From CAVQGZ01 sp964400785 (GTDB lineage Bacteria; Actinomycetota; Actinomycetes; Jiangellales; Jiangellaceae), in assembly GCA_964400785.1 (NCBI GenBank), contig CAYNWB010000002.1, positions 60,493 to 124,492 on the forward strand: 64,000 nt of DNA, in the 5' to 3' direction. The position numbers were made by a program, and so were the translations under genes. Position 1 is the first letter of the stretch; every line of letters starts with the position of its first letter. The notes under the pieces are model-generated. The model had not been told where the DNA came from and searched no databases. It saw only the letters and a program-made list of their open reading frames with translations. This document shows positions 51,624-59,497 of the stretch, piece by piece.

Positions 51624-51626
51624 GGT
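51621..51626 (+). promoter_or_regulatory. Probable radA -10 element (leaderless)
   Basis: TAGGGT is exactly seven bases before the radA ATG, and its first bases overlap the TAG stop of the methyltransferase gene. Confidence 0.5.
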
Positions 51627-51633
51627 CGCGCTC

Positions 51634-53040
51634 ATGCCGACAGCACGAGGCGCCGCATCCACCAAGTCCGGGCGAGCCGGCTTCGGCTGCAGCGAGTGCG
51701 GGTGGACCAGCCCGCGGTGGGTCGGCCGGTGCGGGCAGTGCCAGGCCTGGGGCACGGTCGGTGACCGGCAGCTCACCGCGGCCGGCGCTGCCGAGCTGCG
51801 GGCGCGCCCGATCACGCAGGTCGACGCCCAGGGCGGACGGGCGACACCGAGCGGCATCGACGAGCTCGACCGTGTGCTCGGGGGCGGCCTCGTCCCCGGC
51901 GGGGTGGTGCTGCTCGCCGGCGAGCCGGGGGTCGGCAAGTCCACGCTCGCGCTCGAGGTCGCGGCGGGGGCGCGCGGCACAGCTCTCTACGCCACCGGCG
52001 AGGAGACCACGGCACAGGTCAGGCAGCGCGCGGACCGGACGGGCTCGGTGCACGAGCGCCTCTACCTCGCGGCTGTGCGCGACCTCGACGAGGTGCTGGG
52101 GCACGCCGAGCAGGTGCGGCCCGACCTGCTCGTCCTCGACTCGGTGCAGACGGTCACCGCCAGCGGCGTCGAGGGATCGGCAGGTAGCCCCAGCCAGGTG
52201 CGCGGGGTGGCAGCGGCCCTGGTGAGCCTGGCCAAGCAGGTCGGCACCTCGGTGCTGCTGGTGGGCCACGTGACCAAGGACGGGGCCGTGGCCGGGCCTC
52301 GGGTGCTCGAGCACCTCGTCGACGTCGTCGTCATGTTCGAGGGCGACCGCCACTCGCGGCTGCGTCTGCTGCGCGGTGTGAAGAACCGGTTCGGTCCCAG
52401 CGACGAGGTGGGGTGCCTCGACCTCGACGAGACCGGCATCCGCTCGGTGGCCGATCCCGGGCGACTCTTCCTGTCGGCGAACCCGCAGCCGGTGCCCGGT
52501 CGCTGCTGGACGGTGACTCTGGAGGGTCGTCGCGCCCTGCCGGTGGAGGTTCAGGCACTGGTCGGTCCCGAGACCTCCGGCAACCCCCGGCGAGTCACCA
52601 CGGGTCTGCCGGCGAGCCGAGTGTCGCTGCTGCTGGCGGTACTCGACAGGCGCACCGGCGCCCGGCTCGGCGGGCACGACGTCTACGTCTCCACCGTCGG
52701 TGGGCTCACCGTGAACGAGCCCGCCGGTGACCTCGCCGCTGCTCTGGCGATCGGCAGCGCCGCCGCGGACGTCCCACTGCCCCCCGGCGTCGGCGCGATC
52801 GGCGAGGTCGGCCTGGACGGTGAGATCCGTGCGGTGAGCGGGGTGCGGCACCGCGTGAACGAGCTGGTGCGCGTCGGCGCCCGCCGGGTTCTCGTCCCAG
52901 CAGCACGATCGAGCTCCGACGAGGCGGTGCCGGTCGTCGACGGCTGCGAGGTCGTGCCGGTGGCGTCCCTCGTCGAGGCGGTGCTGCGGGCTCAACGCCC
53001 CCTGCTCAGCGCCACTACGGGCACCCGGAACGGCCGCTGA
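51634..53040 (+). CDS. radA: DNA repair protein RadA
   Basis: 468 residues. N-terminal zinc finger CSECGWTSPRWVGRCGQC, RecA-like ATPase with GEPGVGKSTLALEVA (Walker A) and VLDSVQTV (Walker B), the RadA-specific LLRGVKNRFGPSDEVG motif, and a Lon-protease-like C-terminal domain with VSTVGGLTVNEPAGDL. Acts in branch migration during recombination. TAGGGT at seven bases before the ATG. It precedes disA by 20 bases, a common pairing in actinobacteria and firmicutes. Confidence 0.96.
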   Translation: MPTARGAASTKSGRAGFGCSECGWTSPRWVGRCGQCQAWGTVGDRQLTAAGAAELRARPITQVDAQGGRATPSGIDELDRVLGGGLVPGGVVLLAGEPGVGKSTLALEVAAGARGTALYATGEETTAQVRQRADRTGSVHERLYLAAVRDLDEVLGHAEQVRPDLLVLDSVQTVTASGVEGSAGSPSQVRGVAAALVSLAKQVGTSVLLVGHVTKDGAVAGPRVLEHLVDVVVMFEGDRHSRLRLLRGVKNRFGPSDEVGCLDLDETGIRSVADPGRLFLSANPQPVPGRCWTVTLEGRRALPVEVQALVGPETSGNPRRVTTGLPASRVSLLLAVLDRRTGARLGGHDVYVSTVGGLTVNEPAGDLAAALAIGSAAADVPLPPGVGAIGEVGLDGEIRAVSGVRHRVNELVRVGARRVLVPAARSSSDEAVPVVDGCEVVPVASLVEAVLRAQRPLLSATTGTRNGR

Positions 53041-53047
53041 GCGGCAC

Positions 53048-53053
53048 TACACT
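53048..53053 (+). promoter_or_regulatory. Probable disA -10 element (leaderless)
   Basis: TACACT lies eight bases after the radA stop. Seven bases downstream is ATC at 53061, the point where homologues begin. Confidence 0.45.
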
Positions 53054-53060
53054 CGCGCCC

Positions 53061-54119
53061 ATCGACACCACGCTTCGCCGCACGCTCGCCTCCGTGGCAC
53101 CGGGCACCCCCCTGCGCGAGGGCCTCGAGCGCATTCTTCGGGGACGCACCGGCGCGCTCGTCGTGCTCGGCTACGACCGGCAGGTCGAGGCGCTGTGCAC
53201 CGGGGGGTTCACCCTCGACGTGGAGTTCTCCGCGACCCGCCTGCGAGAGCTGGCCAAGATGGACGGGGCGATCGTGGTCGACACGAAGGCGAACCGCATC
53301 GTCCGTGCCGCCACCCAGCTGGTGCCCGACCCGACGATCCACACCTCCGAGTCCGGCACACGACACCGCACGGCCGAGCGCACGGCGCGCCAGACCGGTC
53401 ACCCGGTGATCTCGGTCAGCCAGTCGATGAACCTCGTCGCGCTCTACCTCGACGAGCACCGCCACGTGCTCGAGGACTCCGCGGAGATCCTGTCGCGGGC
53501 CAACCAGGCGTTGGCCACCCTCGAGCGCTACAAGCAACGCCTGGACGAGGTGGCCGGAACCCTCTCGGCCCTGGAGATCGAGGATCTCGTCACGCTGCGC
53601 GACGTCGCCGTCGTGGCCCAGCGCCAGGAGATGGTGCGCCGCATCCACACCGAGATCGAGGGCTACGTCGTCGAGCTCGGCGCAGACGGCAGGCTGCTGT
53701 CGCTGCAGCTCACCGAGCTCGTGTCTGGCCTGGACCCCGACCGGGCCCTGCTGGTGCAGGACTACGTCGCCGATCCCGAGACCGACCACCGGGGGCACCT
53801 GAGCGAGATGGAGGCGCTCGACCCGTCGGCCCTGCTCGACGTCGGCGAGGTCGCCGCGGCACTGGGGTACGGCGGCGGGGAGGCCGTGCTCGACCGGTCG
53901 ATCAGTCCTCGTGGGTACCGGCTGCTCGCCCGCGTCCCGCGGCTGCCGGGCAGCGTCGTGGAGCGCGTCGTCGCGCACTTCGGCGGCCTGCAGCGGCTGC
54001 TGGGTGCTCACGTCGACGACCTGCTCGCCATCGAGGGCATCGGCGGAGCTCGAGCGCGCACGATCCGCGAGGCGCTGTCGCGGCTGGCCGAGGCGAGCAT
54101 CATGGACCGGTACGTCTGA
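53061..54119 (+). CDS. disA: Diadenylate cyclase / DNA integrity scanning protein DisA
   Basis: Makes c-di-AMP from two ATP and scans DNA for damage; 352 residues from the proposed start. The DAC domain shows KMDGAIVVDTKANRIV (DGA motif) and SESGTRHRTAERTARQTGHP (RHR motif), then a linker helical domain and a C-terminal HhH pair (LLAIEGIGGARARTIREALS). No ATG, GTG or TTG exists at the expected N-terminus; the first canonical codon (GTG, 53094) would remove 11 residues that align to mycobacterial DisA. TACACT lies exactly seven bases before ATC at 53061. I propose ATC as start or an ATG-to-ATC change. Confidence 0.9.
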   Translation: MDTTLRRTLASVAPGTPLREGLERILRGRTGALVVLGYDRQVEALCTGGFTLDVEFSATRLRELAKMDGAIVVDTKANRIVRAATQLVPDPTIHTSESGTRHRTAERTARQTGHPVISVSQSMNLVALYLDEHRHVLEDSAEILSRANQALATLERYKQRLDEVAGTLSALEIEDLVTLRDVAVVAQRQEMVRRIHTEIEGYVVELGADGRLLSLQLTELVSGLDPDRALLVQDYVADPETDHRGHLSEMEALDPSALLDVGEVAAALGYGGGEAVLDRSISPRGYRLLARVPRLPGSVVERVVAHFGGLQRLLGAHVDDLLAIEGIGGARARTIREALSRLAEASIMDRYV

Positions 54120-54148
54120 GCCCCGCACCCATATCGTCGTCCGCGCAG

Positions 54149-55003
54149 ATGCACGACCAGCTGCTGACCTGGTACGACGCGAACGCACGCGACCTGCCGT
54201 GGCGCACCGTCGGCACGACGGCGTGGGGGGTGCTGGTCAGCGAGATCATGCTGCAGCAGACCCCCGTGGCGCGGGTGGCGCCGGTGTACCCGACGTGGCT
54301 GGCGCGCTGGCCCGAGCCGGCCGACCTCGCTGCCGAGCCGGTCTCGGCGGCCATCCGGCAGTGGGGACGCCTGGGCTACCCCCGTCGAGCGGTGCGGCTG
54401 CATGCCGCAGCGCGTGCCATCCGGGACGAGCACGGCGGGGTGGTGCCCGACTCGGTCGCGTCTCTGCGCGCACTCCCGGGAGTGGGCGAGTACACCGCTG
54501 CCGCCGTCGCCGCCTTCGCGTTCGGCCGCCGCGTCGCCGTGCTCGACACCAACGTGCGACGCGTGCTCAGCCGCGTCGTGGACGGGCAGGCCCAGCCCCG
54601 GGCCCACCTGACGAACCTGGAGCGCTCCCTGGCCGAGTCGCTGCTGCCTGCGGACGCGCCGACGGCGGCGCGCTGGTCGGTCGCCGTCATGGAGCTCGGA
54701 GCGCTCGTGTGCTCGTCGACCGCTCCGGTGTGCGGCGCGTGCCCCCTCGCCGGGAGCTGTCGGTGGCTGACCGCTGGCCGCCCGGGCCCGACGGTGGCTC
54801 GGCGCAGCCAGCCGTTCGACGGCACCGATCGACAGGCCCGAGGTCGGATCATGGCCGTGCTGCGCGAGTCGCAGGCCGCGGTGTCGACGCGCGGGATCGC
54901 CTCGGCATGGCCCGACGACGCCCAACGTCGGCGAGCGCTGGAGTCGCTGCTCGCCGACGGGCTGGTCGTGCGGACCCAGCGGGGCTATCGGCTACCCGAC
55001 TGA
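54149..55003 (+). CDS. mutY: A/G-specific adenine glycosylase
   Basis: 284 residues, removing adenine opposite 8-oxoguanine. Marks: LPWR and SEIMLQQTPVARV with the catalytic glutamate, ALPGVGEYTAAAVAAFAFG helix-hairpin-helix with the catalytic aspartate in VLDTNVRRV, and a [4Fe-4S] loop with spacing C-x6-C-x2-C-x5-C near residues 191-207. The C-terminal Nudix-like domain is short, as in other actinobacteria. The tail overlaps the TPR gene by 12 bases. Confidence 0.9.
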   Translation: MHDQLLTWYDANARDLPWRTVGTTAWGVLVSEIMLQQTPVARVAPVYPTWLARWPEPADLAAEPVSAAIRQWGRLGYPRRAVRLHAAARAIRDEHGGVVPDSVASLRALPGVGEYTAAAVAAFAFGRRVAVLDTNVRRVLSRVVDGQAQPRAHLTNLERSLAESLLPADAPTAARWSVAVMELGALVCSSTAPVCGACPLAGSCRWLTAGRPGPTVARRSQPFDGTDRQARGRIMAVLRESQAAVSTRGIASAWPDDAQRRRALESLLADGLVVRTQRGYRLPD

Positions 55004-55312
55004 CTCGGCGTCGAGGTCGCCGAGGCGCTCCCGGTACTCCGGGCGCGGGTCGAGGGCCACCGCGACCCGGTAGTGCCCCGCGGCCTCGTCATGCCGAGAC
55101 CGGCGCTCGCAGACGCGGCCGAGGGCGAACCGGGCGTAGGCGTCGGTGGGGTCGAGCTCCACCAGGCGGGAGAACGCCCGCTCGGCCCGGTCGAGCTGCG
55201 CCCGGGCGAAGTAGGCGCGCCCGGCCAGCTCGAGAACAGACCTCGAGTCGGGTTCGTCGGACAGCAGCGGGGCCATGGTCGCCAGCGCCTCCGCAGGCTT
55301 GCCCTGCGACAT
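54992..55312 (-). CDS. Tetratricopeptide repeat protein
   Basis: 106 residues forming about two and a half TPR helix pairs: LAGRAYFARAQLDRAERAFSR, LGRVCERRSRHDEAAGHYR. Helical sense extends upstream without an ATG/GTG/TTG: 17 codons between the clpC stop and this ATG are open and would continue the first TPR helix. The frame is the same as clpC, separated by its TGA. A CTG start at about 55360 or stop readthrough would add them. Role unknown. Confidence 0.75.
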   Translation of the reverse strand: MSQGKPAEALATMAPLLSDEPDSRSVLELAGRAYFARAQLDRAERAFSRLVELDPTDAYARFALGRVCERRSRHDEAAGHYRVAVALDPRPEYRERLGDLDAESVG

Positions 55313-55363
55313 CAGCTGCTCCGACCGACGAAGCAGGTCTGCTGGATGTACCCCGGTCAGGGC

Positions 55364-57874
55364 TCAGCCCTCCTGCTGCCCAGCGGCCTCCTCGACCGGA
55401 GGGGCGTCCGGCAGCTCGGCCTTGCCGGTGCCGGAGAAGGTGAACTCGGCGGTCGAGCCCTCCCCCTCCACGTCGACGAGCACGATCTCGCCAGCCTTGA
55501 GGTCGCCGAAGAGGATCCGCTCGCTCAACGCGTCCTCGATCTCGCGCTGGATCGTGCGACGCAGGGGACGCGCCCCCAGCACCGGGTCGAAGCCGCGCTT
55601 GCCGAGCAGCTCCTTGGCCGCCGTGGTCAGCTCGATGCCCATGTCCTTGTCGCGCAGCCGCTCGTCGACCTTGTCGATCATCAGGTCGACGATGCGGACG
55701 ATCTCCTCCGGCGTCAGCTGGTGGAACACGACGATGTCGTCGACACGGTTGAGGAACTCCGGGCGGAAGTGCTGCTTGAGCTCGTCGGAGACCTTGGCCT
55801 TCATGCGGTCGTAGCTGCCCTGGACGTCGCTGGCCTGCGCGAAGCCCAGGCTCACGCTCTTGGCGATGTCACGGGTGCCCAGGTTGGTCGTCATGATGAT
55901 GACGGTGTTCTTGAAGTCGACCGCTCGGCCCTGGGCGTCGGTGAGCTTGCCCTCCTCCAGCACCTGCAGCAGCGAGTTGAAGATGTCGGGGTGGGCCTTC
56001 TCCACCTCGTCGAAGAGGACGACCGAGAACGGCTTGCGCCGCACCTTCTCGGTGAGCTGCCCACCCTCCTCGTACCCGACGTACCCGGGCGGGGAGCCGA
56101 AGAGGCGCGAGACGGTGTGCTTCTCGGAGTACTCGCTCATGTCGAGGGCGATCAGCGAGTCCTCGTCGCCGAACAGGAACTCGGCCAGCGCCTTGGACAG
56201 CTCGGTCTTGCCCACGCCGGAGGGGCCGGCGAAGATGAACGAGCCTCCCGGGCGCTTCGGGTCCTTCAAGCCGGCCCGCGTGCGGCGGATCGACTTGGAC
56301 AGGCCCCGGATGGCGTCCTCCTGGCCGATCACGCGCTTGTGCAGCTCGTCCTCCATGTGCAGCAGGCGCGAGGTCTCCTCCTCGGTCAGCTTGAACACCG
56401 GGATGCCCGTCGCGGTGGCCAGCACCTCGGCGATGAGCTCCTCGTCGACCTCGGCGACCACGTCGAGGTCACCGGCCTTCCACTGCTTCTCCCGCTCCGA
56501 CTTCTGCCCGAGCAGCGTCTTCTCCTTGTCGCGCAGCCCGGCGGCGAGCTCGAAGTCCTGCGCGTCGATCGCCGACTCCTTGTCGCGGCGCACGGCCGCG
56601 ATCTTCTCGTCGAACTCACGCAGGTCCGGCGGTGCGGTCATGCGCCGGATACGCAGCCGCGACCCGGCCTCATCGATCAGGTCGATGGCCTTGTCGGGCA
56701 GGAAGCGGTCGGAGATGTAGCGGTCCGACATCTGCGCGGCAGCAACCAGCGCCGGGTCGGTGATGGTCACGCGGTGGTGCGACTCGTAGCGGTCGCGCAG
56801 CCCCTTGAGGATCTCGATGGTGTGAGCCAGCGTCGGCTCGTTGACCTGGATGGGCTGGAACCGGCGCTCGAGTGCGGCGTCCTTCTCGACGTGCTTGCGG
56901 TACTCGTCCAGGGTGGTCGCCCCGATGGTCTGCAGCTCGCCCCGCGCCAGCATCGGCTTGAGGATGCTGGCCGCGTCGATCGCGCCCTCGGCAGCACCGG
57001 CACCGACCAGCGTGTGGATCTCGTCGATGAACAGGATGATGTCGCCACGGGTGCGGATCTCTTTGAGCACCTTCTTCAGGCGCTCCTCGAAGTCACCGCG
57101 GTACCGGCTGCCGGCGACCAAGGCGCCGAGGTCGAGTGTGTAGAGCTGCTTGTCCTTGAGCGTCTCGGGCACCTCGCCCTTGACGATGGCCTGGGCCAGC
57201 CCCTCCACGACGGCGGTCTTGCCGACGCCGGGCTCCCCGATCAGCACCGGGTTGTTCTTGGTGCGGCGCGAGAGCACCTGCATGACCCGCTCGATCTCCT
57301 TCTCCCGGCCGATCACCGGGTCGAGCTTGGCCTCGCGGGCGGCCTGGGTCAGGTTGCGGCCGAACTGGTCGAGCACGAGCGACGTGGAGGGGGCCTCGGC
57401 CTGCGGACCGCCGGCCGACACCGTCTCCTTGCCACCCTGGTAGCCCGAGAGCAGCTGGATGACCTGCTGGCGCACCCGGTTCAGGTCGGCGCCGAGCTTG
57501 ACCAGCACCTGGGCCGCGACGCCCTCACCCTCCCGGATGAGCCCGAGCAGGATGTGCTCGGTGCCGATGTAGTTGTGGCCGAGCTGCAGCGCCTCACGCA
57601 GGGACAGCTCGAGCACCTTCTTGGCGCGGGGCGTGAAGGGGATGTGGCCGCTGGGAGCCTGCTGGCCCTGGCCGATGATCTCCTCGACCTGGGAGCGCAC
57701 CGCCTCCAGCGAGATGCCGAGGCTCTCCAAGGCCTTGGCCGCCACGCCCTCGCCCTCGTGGATGAGACCGAGCAGGATGTGCTCGGTGCCGATGTAGTTG
57801 TGGTTGAGCATCCTCGCCTCTTCTTGGGCAAGGACCACAACCCGACGTGCTCGGTCGGTGAACCTCTCGAACAT
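55364..57874 (-). CDS. clpC: ATP-dependent Clp protease ATP-binding subunit ClpC
   Basis: Hsp100 unfoldase of 836 residues that feeds substrates to ClpP. Two Clp-N repeats (1-145), AAA1 with GEPGVGKTAVVEGLA (around 210), a UVR-containing coiled middle domain (~420-450), AAA2 with AGPSGVGKTELSKAL (around 547) and the C-terminal D2-small domain. Closely similar to mycobacterial ClpC1. ATG at 57874 has GAGGAG six bases upstream. Regulated in many actinobacteria by ClgR; I found no convincing box. Confidence 0.97.
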   Translation of the reverse strand: MFERFTDRARRVVVLAQEEARMLNHNYIGTEHILLGLIHEGEGVAAKALESLGISLEAVRSQVEEIIGQGQQAPSGHIPFTPRAKKVLELSLREALQLGHNYIGTEHILLGLIREGEGVAAQVLVKLGADLNRVRQQVIQLLSGYQGGKETVSAGGPQAEAPSTSLVLDQFGRNLTQAAREAKLDPVIGREKEIERVMQVLSRRTKNNPVLIGEPGVGKTAVVEGLAQAIVKGEVPETLKDKQLYTLDLGALVAGSRYRGDFEERLKKVLKEIRTRGDIILFIDEIHTLVGAGAAEGAIDAASILKPMLARGELQTIGATTLDEYRKHVEKDAALERRFQPIQVNEPTLAHTIEILKGLRDRYESHHRVTITDPALVAAAQMSDRYISDRFLPDKAIDLIDEAGSRLRIRRMTAPPDLREFDEKIAAVRRDKESAIDAQDFELAAGLRDKEKTLLGQKSEREKQWKAGDLDVVAEVDEELIAEVLATATGIPVFKLTEEETSRLLHMEDELHKRVIGQEDAIRGLSKSIRRTRAGLKDPKRPGGSFIFAGPSGVGKTELSKALAEFLFGDEDSLIALDMSEYSEKHTVSRLFGSPPGYVGYEEGGQLTEKVRRKPFSVVLFDEVEKAHPDIFNSLLQVLEEGKLTDAQGRAVDFKNTVIIMTTNLGTRDIAKSVSLGFAQASDVQGSYDRMKAKVSDELKQHFRPEFLNRVDDIVVFHQLTPEEIVRIVDLMIDKVDERLRDKDMGIELTTAAKELLGKRGFDPVLGARPLRRTIQREIEDALSERILFGDLKAGEIVLVDVEGEGSTAEFTFSGTGKAELPDAPPVEEAAGQQEG

Positions 57875-58131
57875 GGAGCGCTCCTCGGTGCCGCAGTGCG
57901 CAGCCGCCCGGGCGTCTGGACGACTGGTTCGGGCATGCTATCCCCGGCGGGGGGACCGCACTCCTCGACAGTCGTCCGACCGTGACCCACTGGCGGGTCA
58001 GGACGGGATGCCGCGCGTTCGTCGTACCAACGGATACGCAGGTCAACCGTGTTCCGCCGGCGACGACGTTATGCCACCGGCGAACGCCCGAGCGGTGCGC
58101 AGAAGCAACAGAAACGTAACCTCGCCCCGCC
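57875..58131. other. Intergenic region between lsr2 and clpC
   Basis: The longest clear gap in the window. It holds the clpC ribosome-binding site (GAGGAG), a candidate minus-strand -10 TAGCAT at 57935-57940 and no convincing terminator or coding frame. ATGCCACCGGCGAA (58071-58084) faintly resembles a ClgR box but differs at core positions. Confidence 0.4.
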
Positions 58132-58473
58132 TCAGGCGTGGGCAGCCTCGTACTGCGCCACGATCGTGGCGGGGATGCGGCCGCGCTCGTTCACGGGCAG
58201 GCCCTGCTGCTTGGCCCAGGCGCGGATGGCAGCGGTCTGCGACGAACGTCCGGACGCCGCTGCGCCACGGCCGCCGCCACGCGCAGCCGAGCGCCGACCG
58301 GATGTCTTGCGTGCGTGACCGACATAGACGGCGAAGGCCTCGCGCAGGGCCGCCGCGTTGTCGGCAGTCAGATCGATCTCGTAGCCGACCCCGTCGAGGC
58401 CGAACTGGACGGTCTCGTCGGCCGGGCCTCCGTCCAGGTCGTCGACCAGCACGACTTCGACACGCTGCGCCAC
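58132..58473 (-). CDS. lsr2: Nucleoid-associated protein Lsr2
   Basis: 113 residues, an H-NS-like xenogeneic silencer of actinobacteria. The N-terminal dimerisation domain has VEVVLVDDLDGGPADETVQF, a Gly/Arg-rich linker, and the C-terminal AT-rich DNA-binding domain ends AIRAWAKQQGLPVNERGRIP with the RGR minor-groove motif. The GTG at 58473 was chosen because AAGGAG lies about six bases upstream; the ATG at 58488 is inside that site. Confidence 0.96.
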   Translation of the reverse strand: MAQRVEVVLVDDLDGGPADETVQFGLDGVGYEIDLTADNAAALREAFAVYVGHARKTSGRRSAARGGGRGAAASGRSSQTAAIRAWAKQQGLPVNERGRIPATIVAQYEAAHA

Positions 58474-58524
58474 TTCGAGCTCCTTCACGACAATCCCCCG
58501 ACGAAAGGACTCCTCAGACGTTAG

Positions 58525-59043
58525 TCATTTCGCGTGCAGAAAGCGAACCATTCGTGTGTTTCCCAGGGTGTTGGGTCGCACCCGCTCAAGGTCGAGGTAT
58601 TCAGCAATTCCCTCGTCCGGCGACCGAACCATCTGCACGAAAACCTCTGGGTCGACGTCGACCGAGTCGGCGACCGCGAATCCGTGGTGGGAGAAGAAGT
58701 CGACCTCGAAGGTCAGGCACACGACGCGCTGCACCCCGAGGGCGTGGGCGGTGGCCAGCAATTCGTCGAGAATGCGCCGACCGATTCCGCGTCCTCGAAA
58801 CTGCGGGAGCACGGCCAGAGTTCTCACCTCGGCCAGGTCCTCCCACATCACATGAACGGCCCCGCACCCGACGACCTGACCTGACCGACTCACCGCGACG
58901 CGAAAATCCGGGACGTCCTCGTACAAGGTGACCACGTCCTTGGCCAGAAGAATGCGGTCAGCGGCGTAGCACTCGATGATCGCGCGAATCTGGCCGACGT
59001 CGCCCGTACGGGCCCGACGGACGGTGATCGTCTCGGTCGTCAC
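58525..59043 (-). CDS. argA: GNAT amino-acid N-acetyltransferase (short ArgA type)
   Basis: 172 residues. GNAT motif A LPQFRGRGIGRRILDELLA binds acetyl-CoA. ILLAKDVVTLYEDVPDF, GCGAVHVMWEDLAEVRT and EYLDLERVRPNTLGNTRM match mycobacterial N-acetylglutamate synthase (Rv2747) closely, so it probably makes N-acetylglutamate for arginine synthesis. The GTG at 59043 gives the family length; TAGTCT lies ten bases upstream. Confidence 0.87.
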   Translation of the reverse strand: MTTETITVRRARTGDVGQIRAIIECYAADRILLAKDVVTLYEDVPDFRVAVSRSGQVVGCGAVHVMWEDLAEVRTLAVLPQFRGRGIGRRILDELLATAHALGVQRVVCLTFEVDFFSHHGFAVADSVDVDPEVFVQMVRSPDEGIAEYLDLERVRPNTLGNTRMVRFLHAK

Positions 59044-59056
59044 AAGGCGCAGCAGA

Positions 59057-59452
59057 CTACTGCGTGAGTTGCACCCCGGCCGAGGCCAGCGTCGCCAGCC
59101 CGGCGTCGACGTTGTAGACGTCGGTGAACCCCGCCTGCACCATCTGCTCGGCCGCCTGCGCGCTGCGGTTGCCGCTGCGGCAGTAGACCACGTAGGTCTC
59201 GTCGGTGGGCAGGGCGGCGATCTGCTCGGCGAACGTGGGGCTGGCGATGTCGATGTTGAGCGCACCCGGTACATGGCCCTCGGCATACTCCTGGGGCGTA
59301 CGGACGTCGAGCACGACGACCTCGCCGCTCTCGGCGACCTCGATGAGCTGCTGGGCTCCGATGTCGGTCACCGCGACGGTGTCCGAGGAGCAGCCCGCCA
59401 GCCCGACGAGGGCGACGACGCTGACGACGACGGCTGCTGCACGAGCTCGCAT
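59057..59452 (-). CDS. Rhodanese-like domain lipoprotein
   Basis: 131 residues. A lipoprotein signal (ALVGLAGC, cysteine about residue 20) precedes a single rhodanese domain with VVLDVRTPQEYAEGHVPGAL and the active-site loop YCRSGNRSAQAAEQM, whose cysteine carries the persulfide. Anchored outside the membrane, it may handle sulfane sulfur or thiol redox. AGGAGG precedes the ATG, and a palindrome of CstR/CsoR type overlaps its -10. Confidence 0.88.
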   Translation of the reverse strand: MRARAAAVVVSVVALVGLAGCSSDTVAVTDIGAQQLIEVAESGEVVVLDVRTPQEYAEGHVPGALNIDIASPTFAEQIAALPTDETYVVYCRSGNRSAQAAEQMVQAGFTDVYNVDAGLATLASAGVQLTQ

Positions 59453-59478
59453 GACGGTCCTCCTGGTGGTGTCCCGCC

Positions 59479-59484
59479 AGTATA
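59479..59484 (-). promoter_or_regulatory. -10 element of the rhodanese gene
   Basis: TATACT on the minus strand matches TATAAT at five of six positions. It is followed at about 20 bases by AGGAGG (59459-59464) and the ATG. Confidence 0.6.
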
Positions 59485-59497
59485 CCCCCAGGGGTAT
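59482..59497. promoter_or_regulatory. CstR/CsoR-type operator before the rhodanese gene
   Basis: ATACCCC-CA-GGGGTAT is a perfect inverted repeat with seven-base arms, the form recognised by CsoR-family repressors (CstR, persulfide; CsoR, copper; FrmR relatives). It overlaps TATACT (59479-59484, minus strand), the best -10 in the region, so a bound repressor would block the promoter. No such repressor gene is in the window. Confidence 0.7.

Noticed and set aside
55073..57985. 970-codon plus-strand open frame
   Set aside because: Antisense of clpC. Rich in His, Gln and Leu repeats typical of a reverse-strand shadow.
58071..58084. Possible ClgR box upstream of clpC
   Set aside because: ATGCCACCGGCGAA differs from the remembered ClgR consensus at core positions and is about 200 bases from clpC; not strong enough to annotate as a site.
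58036..58090. Stem-loop terminator after lsr2
   Set aside because: CCGCCGGCG and CCGGCG copies are mostly direct repeats rather than a hairpin, with no T-run; no convincing terminator.
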